Translations under genes and position numbers: made by a program
Origin: Neorhizobium galegae
GTDB lineage: Bacteria; Pseudomonadota; Alphaproteobacteria; Rhizobiales; Rhizobiaceae
Reading direction: 5' to 3'
DNA: 64,000 nucleotides
NCBI RefSeq assembly: GCF_017877135.1
Contig: NZ_JAGIPH010000011.1
Coordinates: forward strand, 1 to 64,000
Part shown: in pieces, positions 50,804-61,100 of the stretch
Position numbering within the stretch: position 1 is the first letter of the stretch
Layout: each line of letters starts with the position of its first letter
Notes under the pieces: model-generated
Told to the model about the DNA's origin: nothing
The model's input: the letters and a program-made list of their open reading frames with translations, nothing else
The model's database searches: none

Positions 50804-52834
50804 ATGGTCTACCGCATTGGATGTGACGTAGGCGGCACTTTCACCGACCTTTGCCTCTTCGAAGAGGAAACCGGCAAGACCTTCTTCGTGAAGACGCCGA
50901 CGACGACCGGCCATCAGGCAACGGCCGTGGTCCATGCCGCCCGCACGGCGCTTGGCATGGCTGGCATCGCCGCGGATGAACTGTCCGGTTTTGCCCATGG
51001 CACGACCGTTGCCACCAATGCGATCCTGGAGCGGCGCGGCGCCCGGACCGCGCTTCTCATCACCCGCGGCTTTCGCGATGTCCTGGCCATCGGCCGCCAG
51101 ACGCGTGCCCATCTCTACGATCAGTATGCACGCAAACCGGAGCCGCTCGTGCCCCGCGAATTCGTCTACGAGATTGGCGAGCGGCTCGCGCCTGACGGCA
51201 CAGTCGCGCAAGCTCTCGACGAGGAGACGGTCCGTGGCGCCATCAGCGCGATGCTCACCGCCGGCATCGAGACCGTCGCGATCTCTTTCCTGCATTCCTA
51301 CGCGAATCCGGCGCACGAACAGCGTGCGGCCGAAATCGTCCGCGCCATGGCGCCAGACCTGAAGATCTCGATCTCCTCCGACGTTCTGGCGGAGCCTGGC
51401 GAGTTCGAGCGCACCTCGACGACGGTCATGAACGCCTATCTGATGCCGCCCCTGAAGGACTATCTCGAGCGCATCGCCAATACGCTGGTTTCCGACGGCG
51501 TGACGGTGGAACCCGCGATCATGCAATCGGGCGGCGGCGTCATGCCGATCGAAACCGCAAGCGGCGTCAAGGCTGTTCATACCTGCCTGTCCGGTCCGGC
51601 GGCCGGGATGATCGGTGCCCGCCGCTTCGCCGAAGCCGCCGGCTACAAGAATGTCGTGACGATCGACATGGGCGGCACCAGCTTCGATGTCGGCCTGATC
51701 GAGAATGGCCAGATCCTCACCCGCTACGAGAGCGAGATCGAGGGCTTTCCGCTGCGCGTGCCGATGTTCGACATCATCACGCTCGGCGCCGGTGGCGGAT
51801 CGATCGCCCATGTCGACGCCGGCGGCCTCCTGAAGGTCGGTCCGGAAAGCGCAGGCGCAAGACCAGGCCCCGCCGCCTACGGCAAGGGCGGTGAGCGCCC
51901 GACCGTGACCGACGCCAATGTCATTCTCGGTCGCCTGCGACCGGGCCGCGAGATCGGCGGCGGGATCGTCATCGACAGGCAGAGGGCCGCAAGGGCCGTG
52001 GAAACCCACGTTGCCGGTCCGCTCGGCATCTCCGTTGAAGAGGCGGCGGTCGGCATCCTGCAGGTGGTCAACGCCGCCATGGTGCGCGGCATGCGGCGCA
52101 TTACCGTGGAACGCGGGCTTGAGCCGCGGGATTTTGCCGTCATGGCCTTCGGCGGCGCCGGTCCGTTGCATGCGGTCGATCTCTGCGCCGAATTGGATGT
52201 CGAGACCGTCATCGTGCCGCCCTCGCCGGGCCTGCTCTGCGGGATCGGTCTCCTGCTTGCGCCGTGGAAGCACGACGAGACATCGATGATCTCCGGCCTG
52301 ACCGATGGCATGTCCAACTCCGATATCCGCACGGCGATCGAGATACTGGTCAGCAAGATCATCGACCAGGCGAACAACGACAGGATCGACTTCAAGTCGG
52401 TGACGCTGGCTCCCGTCCTGGAAATGCGCTATCGAGGCCAGGGTCACCAGTTGCCGATCCACTGGACCCCGGATGGGCTTGACGCTGCGGTGGAGGCCTT
52501 TCACCAGGCCCACCAGCGTAGCTTCGGTTATGCCCGGCGCGGGGAGAGCATCGAGATCTCCATGCTGCGTCTCAGCGCCAGCGCCCCACCACCATCCGAC
52601 CGACTGCCGGTTCCCACCATCACCGCCAGCGACGACCCGGTGATCGCTCGCTCACCGCTGTGGGTCGAGGGCGCCATGGTCGAGGTTCCGGTCTACGACC
52701 GCGCCAAGCTCGCGATCGGAACAGAACTTCAAGGACCGCTGATCGTCGAGCAGCATGACACGACGTTGATCGTCAGCGCCCAGACGCTCGTCGTCGATAG
52801 CCATGGCAATCTCATCATCAGGATGCAGAAATGA
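50804..52834 (+). CDS. Hydantoinase/oxoprolinase A subunit (HyuA-like)
   Basis: A 676-residue ATP-dependent amidohydrolase subunit of the HyuA/OplaA type. The N-terminal Hydant_A_N domain starts RIGCDVGGTFTDLCLFE, the first phosphate loop of an actin-like ATP site. The second is TIDMGGTSFDVGLI near residue 285. The Hydant_A core ends near the FGGAGPLHAVDL segment. It works with a HyuB subunit to open 5-oxoproline, hydantoins, or related lactam rings using ATP. The ATG at 50804 is 3 bp after the PLP enzyme stop, and the stop overlaps the next gene. Ring opening of a cyclic amino-acid derivative is the likely entry step, substrate unknown. Confidence 0.92.
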   Translation: MVYRIGCDVGGTFTDLCLFEEETGKTFFVKTPTTTGHQATAVVHAARTALGMAGIAADELSGFAHGTTVATNAILERRGARTALLITRGFRDVLAIGRQTRAHLYDQYARKPEPLVPREFVYEIGERLAPDGTVAQALDEETVRGAISAMLTAGIETVAISFLHSYANPAHEQRAAEIVRAMAPDLKISISSDVLAEPGEFERTSTTVMNAYLMPPLKDYLERIANTLVSDGVTVEPAIMQSGGGVMPIETASGVKAVHTCLSGPAAGMIGARRFAEAAGYKNVVTIDMGGTSFDVGLIENGQILTRYESEIEGFPLRVPMFDIITLGAGGGSIAHVDAGGLLKVGPESAGARPGPAAYGKGGERPTVTDANVILGRLRPGREIGGGIVIDRQRAARAVETHVAGPLGISVEEAAVGILQVVNAAMVRGMRRITVERGLEPRDFAVMAFGGAGPLHAVDLCAELDVETVIVPPSPGLLCGIGLLLAPWKHDETSMISGLTDGMSNSDIRTAIEILVSKIIDQANNDRIDFKSVTLAPVLEMRYRGQGHQLPIHWTPDGLDAAVEAFHQAHQRSFGYARRGESIEISMLRLSASAPPPSDRLPVPTITASDDPVIARSPLWVEGAMVEVPVYDRAKLAIGTELQGPLIVEQHDTTLIVSAQTLVVDSHGNLIIRMQK

Positions 52835-54405
52835 AGAACGACACCATTCTGGCCGAAGTCGTCCGCCACGGTCTGCAGGCGGTTGCGGAGGAAATGGGGG
52901 CGGCCCTGATCCGCACTGCCCATTCGATCAACATCCGCGACCGTCGCGACTTTTCCTGCGGCGTGTTCGATGCAAAGGGCCAGCTCATCGCGCAGGCCGA
53001 GCACATTCCCGTCCATCTCGGCCTGATTGCCGGCGTCGTCAGTCGCACGATCGAAAACCTCGGCGAAGACATCGCCGCCGCAACGATGGTCGTCACCAAT
53101 GATCCTTGGCTCACCGGTTCGCACCTGCCCGACGTCGTCGTCATAGCGCCTGTCGATGCCGAAGACGGCCGCCGCCTTGGCTACGTCGCCAACATGGCGC
53201 ATCAGGTCGACCTCGGCGGCTTCGCGCCGGGAAGCCTGGCGCTCGGCACCGTTGACATCACGCAGGAAGGCCTGCGCGTACCGCCGATGGTGCTGATGCG
53301 CAATGGAACGGTGGAGCATTCGACGCTTGCGCTGTTCAAGCTGGCGAGCCGCACGCCCGACATGGTGGCGGGTGATCTTCTGGCCCAGGCCGCCGCCAAC
53401 ACGACCGGTGCGCGTCGTCTCGCCGCCCTCATCGAACGCACAGGAGAGGAGCGGTTTCACACGGCCGTGACGACCTTGCTCGCGACCACCGAAAAGCGAC
53501 TGGAAAACGCGTTTCGTGCCCTGGAAGGGCGCAAAGGTCAGTTTTCCGATACGCTCGAATGGCATGAGGCCGGGACAGATGTGGATCTCACGGTCGCGGT
53601 CAATCTCACGATCGCCGATGGCACCCTGCATGCCGACTTTACCGGCACGTCCGGACAGGTGGCGGGACCGGTCAACGCGCCGGTCTTCCTGACGGCAAGC
53701 TGTGTGCTTTACGTGGTCAAGGCCATGCTCGATCCCGACATCCCCTCGAATGCCGGACTGTTTCGCCGGATCGTGCTGAAGACCCCGGAACGATCGATCG
53801 TCGATGCCGCCGCGCCCTCGCCCGTCGCGCTCTGCACCTCGATCACCAGCCAGCGCATCACCGATGCCCTGATCGGCGCGTTCAACCAGATCCGGCCGGA
53901 CACGCCCATGGCCGCATCGACCGGCAGCATGAATGCGCTCATCCTCGGTGGAACAGATCCGGCCACCGGCCGCTCCTACTCCTACGTGGAAACCTATGCC
54001 GGCGGCCAGGGCGGCCTTCCTGGCAAGGCGGGCGCCAGCGGCGTCCACTGCCACATGACCAATACCGCCAATTCACCCGTGGAACTGATCGAGCGGGCAT
54101 ATCCGCTGACGGTCCTCGACTACGGCTTGATCGACGGTAGCGGTGGCGCCGGCGAATTCTGCGGCGGCCTCGGTCTTCGAAGAACCATTCTGGTCAATGC
54201 GGATTCGGTTCTCACGGTTCATCTCGACCGCACACGGCACCGACCCTGGGGCGTCATGGGCGGATCGCCGGCTGCAGGTTCCCGCATCACGATCGCGGCC
54301 GAGGCAGGCGAGCGGCACCTCCCTGGAAAGAGCACAACCCGCATCAAGGCTGGTACCACAGTCAAAATGGAAACGGCCGGAGGCGGAGGCTGGGGGAGCG
54401 TCTAG
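52831..54405 (+). CDS. Hydantoinase/oxoprolinase B subunit (HyuB-like)
   Basis: A 524-residue HyuB-type subunit. The N-terminal part shows IRTAHSINIRDRRDFSCGVFDAKGQLIAQAEHIPVHLG in blocks (about 25-65), followed by NDPWLTGSHLPDVV, and the end has glycine-rich GLGLRRTIL and AGGGGWGS. This is the standard pattern of the family. It pairs with the HyuA-like protein in an ATP-driven amidohydrolase. The ATG overlaps the HyuA stop by 4 bp (ATGA). It ends the island's second plus-strand operon. Confidence 0.92.
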   Translation: MKNDTILAEVVRHGLQAVAEEMGAALIRTAHSINIRDRRDFSCGVFDAKGQLIAQAEHIPVHLGLIAGVVSRTIENLGEDIAAATMVVTNDPWLTGSHLPDVVVIAPVDAEDGRRLGYVANMAHQVDLGGFAPGSLALGTVDITQEGLRVPPMVLMRNGTVEHSTLALFKLASRTPDMVAGDLLAQAAANTTGARRLAALIERTGEERFHTAVTTLLATTEKRLENAFRALEGRKGQFSDTLEWHEAGTDVDLTVAVNLTIADGTLHADFTGTSGQVAGPVNAPVFLTASCVLYVVKAMLDPDIPSNAGLFRRIVLKTPERSIVDAAAPSPVALCTSITSQRITDALIGAFNQIRPDTPMAASTGSMNALILGGTDPATGRSYSYVETYAGGQGGLPGKAGASGVHCHMTNTANSPVELIERAYPLTVLDYGLIDGSGGAGEFCGGLGLRRTILVNADSVLTVHLDRTRHRPWGVMGGSPAAGSRITIAAEAGERHLPGKSTTRIKAGTTVKMETAGGGGWGSV

Positions 54406-55130
54406 AAAAAAGCGGGGTCGGCAGATCCGCGATTGCGGGATACGCCCCTCGAGAGTGTAAAACTTCCAGGATATATGGGCTTGTCTTGCGTGACGAACGC
54501 GGCCGGCCCGACGATCGCTTCATCCCTTGGACGGCTTCGGTTTCGAACGAGAACGAAGGTGTGTCCTTCTTGCGCTTTGCTGGCCCATGCCCGTCCATGT
54601 GCAGGCGTCGATACGCCGATGGCGCTGGCTACTGAGTTGGCTCAAAGTTATCAACTCTAGCGGAAATCGCGGGCGTTGACTCGTCAGGTGTTGATCCGGC
54701 GGCGACCATCACCCGAACGAAGCCGTCATCAAGCAGAACGCCAGCCTCGGACCGTTGCGCGTCGTTCGACCGCAGCTGCGTCTTTGAGACGGTGACCTTC
54801 CGTCGCGCGGCTCCGTCATCGCCTGAAACATTTAAATCGCTTCGGTTCTTCGCGTTTCGCTTATTTGCAAAACTGCATATGCATTATACAAAATCGTGTA
54901 TAAATTAATATATATAAATTTCGCATAATACATTTGTTGATTGCGTAGATCTTCTTCATGCATATTATAAAACAACACCCGCATCTTATTATTCTAAATT
55001 TTAGATATTAATGGTGCTGGCTCAAGGTATTCATTTTATCTGCTGTTTGCTTTGACCAATATTCCAATGCCGCTGGTGAGCGCCTGGATATTGATTATCG
55101 CTACAACGGCACTGCCCATTGCGATAGATC
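54406..55130. other. 725-bp gene-free region with AT-rich promoter-like half
   Basis: The left part (54406-54830) has normal GC and no protein-like frame. The right part (about 54860-55020) is strongly AT-rich, unlike anything else in the window. It contains palindrome TGCATATGCA (54875-54884) and TATACA-AAATCG-TGTATA (54886-54903), then runs such as ATTAATATATATAAATTT. It lies upstream of the large exoprotein gene, so it is probably the site of regulated or silencer-type control (MucR/Ros-type proteins prefer such DNA in rhizobia). No clear promoter hexamers can be assigned. Confidence 0.6.
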
Positions 55131-58100
55131 ATGATGACCCAGCACCGTAGCATTACCCGCGTTCTCTCGTCCTCCACAGCTCTGTCGCTTGTATTGCAGC
55201 TGGGATTTGCCCCGATTTCGCAGGCGCACGCAGGCTCCTTGCCGACAGGTGCCAGCGTCGCGGCCGGACAGGTTGCGGTCGGCTCCTCCGGTGCTGCGAT
55301 GACGGTGACACAGTCGTCCGACAAGGCGATCGTCAACTGGAACAGCTTCTCGGTCGGCAATGGCTATTCGGTCAATTTCGTCCAGCCGGACCAGACCTCG
55401 GCGATCCTCAACCGCGTCACGGGCACGACGACCTCGACGATTGCCGGTAGCGTGACCGGCAATGGACAGGTCTACCTGATCAATCCGAACGGCATCGCGA
55501 TCACATCCGGCGGCAGCGTCAAGGTCGGTGGCGGCTTCGTGGCCTCCACGCTTGACATGAAGGATGAGGATTTCCTCTCCGGAAAGCTGTCGCTTGAGGG
55601 CAACGGCGCCTCGGCCGCCGTCTCCAACCAGGGGGTGATCACGGTCGGGCGCGGCGGCTATGCGGCACTGATCGGCGGCACGGTTAGCAATGACGGCGTG
55701 ATTGCCGTCCCGCTCGGCAAGGTGGGCTTAGGCTCCGGCGAACAGGCCACGCTTGACCTCTCCAGCGATGGCTTCCTGCAGGTGGCGCTGCCGACGAAGG
55801 CCGGTGCAGAGGGCAAGGGCGCGCTGGTGGAAAACCAGGGCACGGTTTCCGCCGATGGCGGCACGGTGGTGATTGCGGCAGCCACAGCCCGTGAAGCGGC
55901 ACGCAACGCCATCAACATGTCCGGCGTCGTGGAAGCGCGTACCGTGGCGGGGCGCGAGGGCGAGATCGTGCTGGGCGGCGGCGAGGGCGGCAGGGTTGCC
56001 GTGTCCGGCAAGGTGAAGGCGACGGCTGCCGCGGGCAAGGGCGGCAAGGTCAAGGTCACCGGCAAGGCAATTGCGCTGGCGGGTGCCGAAATCGATGCCT
56101 CCGGCGGGGCCGGCGGCGGCTCGGTGAAGATCGGCGGCGACCGGCAGGGATCGGGCGACACACAGCGCGCCGAAACGACAAGTGTGGATGCCGCAACCGT
56201 CATCCGCGCCGATGCAACCGAAGCCGGCAAGGGCGGCGATATCGTCGTCTGGTCCGATCAGAAGACCGATTTTGCCGGCCTGATCACCGCGCGCGGCGCC
56301 GGCGCCGGCAATGGCGGCGAAGCGGAAGTTTCCAGCAAGGCGGTGCTCGCCTATACCGGCTATGCCGATCTTTCCGCAGCAAGCGGCACGTTCGGCACGT
56401 TGCTGCTCGATCCCTACAACATCACCATTTCCTCGGCATCAGCCTCCAATTCCAGCGGGCTCACCGCCACCGGCAATGACAGCATCATCAACGTCAAGAC
56501 GCTGGAGACGGCGCTCGCGGGCGCCAACGTGACAGTCACGACCGGTAATGACGGCAGCCAGACGGGCAATATCACGCTCGCAAGTGACCTCTCCTGGTCG
56601 GCCAACACGCTGCTGACGCTCTCTGCCGCCGGCTCCGTCTCGATCGCCGCTGCGCTGAAAGCAACCGGCACGAGCGCCGGGCTCGTTCTGACCAATGCGA
56701 GCTACACGATCGCCGATGGCGGCAGCGTCACCCTGTCGGGCGCCAATGCCACGCTCTCCATCGGCGGCAATGCCTATACGCTGATTCATACGTTCCTCGA
56801 CCTCGACTCAGTAAACTATCTCGGCCTTTCCGGTCGATATGCACTCGCTAACGACCTCGATCTTTCCGACCGGACCTTCAACGATTCTCTTATCTCAACC
56901 GGCACGAATGGGTTTACGGGGGTCTTTGCCGGCCTGGGCAATACGATCTCCAGCCTCACGATCAACAGCACCAAGAGTTATGTCGGCCTGTTCAGCACGA
57001 TCGGTGCTGGCGGAGCCGTTCGCGATCTCGATCTGTCCGGTGGAAGCGTAACATCGACAGGTGATAATGTCGGCAGCCTGGCTGGCTACAACTATGGTTC
57101 AATCAGCTCTATCAGTTCCACTCAGACCGTCGCCGGCAAGGCGAGTGTTGGCGGACTGGTGGGCAACAACCAGAACATCATACAGGGTTCGTCATTTTCC
57201 GGATCCGTCATCGCCGGGCCGGGCGTGACCTACGCATCGGAGCTTGGCGGGCTCGTCGGCTCCAATTCGGGCACCATCGCAAACTCATCATCCGCAGGCT
57301 CGGTATCGGGAGCTTCGAATGTGGGTGGACTGGCAGGCCTCAACTCTGCAACGATAACCGGTTCTCATTCCTCCGCTAAAGTGACGGGCACTTCAAGCTA
57401 CCACGGTGGATTGGTCGGTGGAAGCAGCGGGTCGCCGGTGATCAGTAATTCCCATGCGACCGGCGATGTCAGCGGTAGCTTCGGCACGGGAGGTCTGGTC
57501 GGCTTCGTGGGTGGCCTGGTCCTTCAGTCTTATGCGACGGGCAATGTCACCAGCAATGGCCAGTCTGCCGGCGGACTTGCCGGCATCGGGTCAGGCGTCA
57601 TCACCAATAGCTATGCAACAGGTAACGTGTCTGGAAAATCCAATGTTGGCGGCTTCATCGGACAGTCCAGCGCCATCATTTCTAATTCCTATGCAACGGG
57701 CGCTGTCACCGTATCAGACACTACGGTGGGAGGGTTCGTCGGATATACCAGCGGTCAAATCTCAAACTCCTGGTCGAGCGGACTTGTGACAGGGTCCAGC
57801 TTCGCCGGTGGATTTGTTGGCCAGAACTATTCCAGCATCAAAACCTCTTACTGGGATATGGGGACAAGCGGCAAGACCACCGGAAGTGCCTATGGCCAGG
57901 CAGGCGTCACCGGCCTGACCACGGCCCAGGCCCGCACCAGCGCAGCCTATTCCGGTTGGAATTTTTCCACCGATTGGTATCAGACCGGCGACATGCGGCC
58001 GATCCTGCGCTCGGAAGCGGCAACGGCGGGCAGCGATGGCGTCATCGCCATTTCCAACCTGCACCAACTGGCGCTGATGGGAGCCAATCTGTCCGGTTCC

Positions 58101-61100
58101 TACAGGCTTGTCGCAGATATCGATGCATCTGAGACCGACGCTTCCAAAGCAGCCTACTCCGCCTCCGGCATCTGGGCATCGACAGGCTGGGTGCCGGTGG
58201 GTCCGACGGGCGGATCAAGATTTACAGGCACGCTGGACGGCCGTGGCCGTACGATTTCAAACCTTAAAATCAATAGTGCGTCGTCTGCCGTTGGCCTATT
58301 TGGTTATGTTGACACGAATGGCATTCTGGAAAATTTCTCTCTGACGGGCTCCATCGTCACGTCGGGCAGCAACGCGGGGTCCATCGCCGGCTACAACTAC
58401 GGATCGATGACGCAAGTGAATTCCAGCGCCTCCGTCAAGGGCAACCAGTACATTGGCGGCTTGGTCGGGGAAAATTCCGGGAAAATCAGCCAGTCCTCAG
58501 CGTCCGGTGCCATCACAGGAACTGGAGCCGCCATTGGCGGTCTGGTTGGCACGACCAGGGGCGGACTGATCAGCCAGTCTTTCGCTTCAGGTGAGGTCAA
58601 GTCGAGTGGCGTCAACGTAGGAGGACTTGTTGGATCTGCTGTCAATACGACAATCCGCGACGCCTACACCACCGGTTCAGTCACTGGTTATAACTATGTC
58701 GGCGGTCTTATCGGCGATGCCATCAATATGACAGTTGAGCGCACCTTCGCCGAAGGCAAGATCACGGCAAGCGGCGGAATGGTCGCCGGCGGCCTGATCG
58801 GCTCGAGTTTGGCCGGCACCGTGACCTCGTCCTACTTCAACACCGAAACGGCCGGCCTCACCAATGGCGTAGGGTATGGCGATGCCACCGGCATTACCGG
58901 GCTCACCACAGCGCAGATGCAGACGAAAGGCAGCTATTCCGGCTGGGACTTTAGGGATGTCTGGTACATCAAAAACGGCTCCTACCCCGTCCTGCGGGCC
59001 CTGACCCCAGACCTTCCCACCGGCATCTCGATCACCATTACCGCCAACAGTTTCAGCCGCGGCTATGGCGATGGCAATCCCGGGCTCACCTGGAGCATCA
59101 CCACTGGCGCGCTGGAAGAGGGCGACAGCGTGACCGGGCAGCTGGCCACCACCGCCACCACCACTTCCGGCGTCGGCACCTATGCCATCACCCAGGGCAC
59201 GCTTGCCATCTCCGATGCCTATGACATCACCTTCGTCGGCGGCACGCTGACGATCACCCAGCGCGCCATCACGGTGACCGCCGACAACCTGTCGAAGACC
59301 TATGGCAATGCCAATCCAAATCTCACCTGGACGGTGACGGACGGCAGCCTCGTCAATGGCGACACGCTCGCCGGCACGCTTTCGACCACGGCAGACAAGA
59401 CCAGCAATGTTGGCAGCTATGACATCACCCAAGGCACGCTCGACAATGCCAACTATGCCATCAGCTTTGCCTCGGGTACGCTGACCATCAACAAACGCGC
59501 CATTACGGTCACCGCCGATAGCAAGTCAAAAGCCTATGGCGACGCCAATCCGGACCTGACGTGGAGTGTGACGAACGGCAACCTCGTCAACGGCGACAAC
59601 CTGTCGGGTGCGCTTCAAACGACAGCGAATAGCGCAAGCAGCGTCGGCGCTTATAACATCACCCAAGGCACGCTCGCGGCCTCTGCCAATTACGACATGA
59701 CCTTTGCTTCAGGCGCGCTGACGGTGAAGCAAAGGGCCATCACGGTCACCGCCGACAACATGTCAAAAACCTATGGCGAGGCCAATCCGGGTCTCACCTG
59801 GACGGTCTCGCAGGGTAACCTTGTCAACGGAGACACACTCTCCGGCGCGCTTTCGACCGCGGCGGACAAGACCAGCAATGTCGGCAGCTATGACATCACC
59901 CGCGGCACGCTCGACAATGCCAATTACGCAATCAGCTTTACCTCTGGCACGCTGACCATCAACAAGCGCGCCATTACCGTCACCGCCGACAACCGGTCCA
60001 AGACCTATGGTGATGCCAATCCGGATCTCACCTGGAGCATTTCCGAGGGCAGCCTCGTTAACGGCGACAGCCTGACCGGCGGCCTGCTTACGAAGGCAGA
60101 CGCCACGAGCAGCGTCGGGAGCTACAAGATCGCACAGGGGACCCTGTCGGCCTCCGACAATTATGCACTGTCATTCACCGGCGGCACGCTGACGATCACC
60201 CAGCGCGCCATCACGGTCACCGCCGACAACCTGTCGAAGACCTATGGCGATGCTATTCCAAATTTCACCTGGACGGTGACGGACGGCAGCCTCGTGAACG
60301 GCGACACGCTCTCCGGCACGCTTTCGACCACGGCGGACAAGACCAGCAATGTCGGCGCTTATGACATCATCCAAGGCACGCTCGACAATGCCAACTACGC
60401 CATCAGCTTTGCCTCCGGCACGCTTGCGGTAAAGGCCCGCGCCATTAAAGTCACCGCCGCCGACCAGTACAAAACCTATGGCGACGCCAATCCCGACCTC
60501 ACCTGGAGCATTTCCGAGGGCAACCTCGTCAACGGCGATAGCATCTCCGGTTCGCTTGCAACGACGGCGAACGGCGCAAGCAGCGTCGGTAGCTATGCCA
60601 TCGGTCAGGACACGCTTGCCGCATCCTCCAACTATGCGCTGACCTTTGCCGCCGGCGCGCTGACGGTGAAGCAGCGGGCAATCACGGTCGCCGCAAACGA
60701 CAGGTCCAAAACCTATGGCGATACCAATCCGGACCTCACCTGGACCGTGTCTAAGGGTGGCCTCGTCAATGGCGATACGCTTTCCGGCGCGCTTTCCACC
60801 ACGGCCGATGCAAAAAGCGCCGTCGGCAAGTATGACATCACCCAGGGCACGCTCGACAACGCCAACTATGCCATCACCTATGAAGCGGGCCAGTTGAAGG
60901 TCAATCAGCGGGAGATCACAGTCACCGCCGACAGCCTGTCGAGGATCTATGGCGATGCCAATCCGGACCTCACCTGGGCAGTGACCAAGGGCAATCTCGT
61001 CAATGGCGACAGCCTCACCGGCGGCCTGTTCACCAAGGCAGATGCCACGAGCAATATCGGCCTCTACGAGATCGCGCAGGGGAACCTGTCGGCCTCCAAC

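Noticed and set aside
49637..52513. A 958-codon open frame on the minus strand opposite the PLP enzyme and HyuA-like genes
   Set aside because: It is an antisense shadow of high-GC coding sequence. The plus-strand frames carry clear family motifs, while this frame has none and a composition rich in His, Asp and Arg.
52729..54054. A 441-codon minus-strand frame opposite the HyuB-like gene
   Set aside because: Antisense shadow; the HyuB frame has all family motifs and normal coupling with HyuA.
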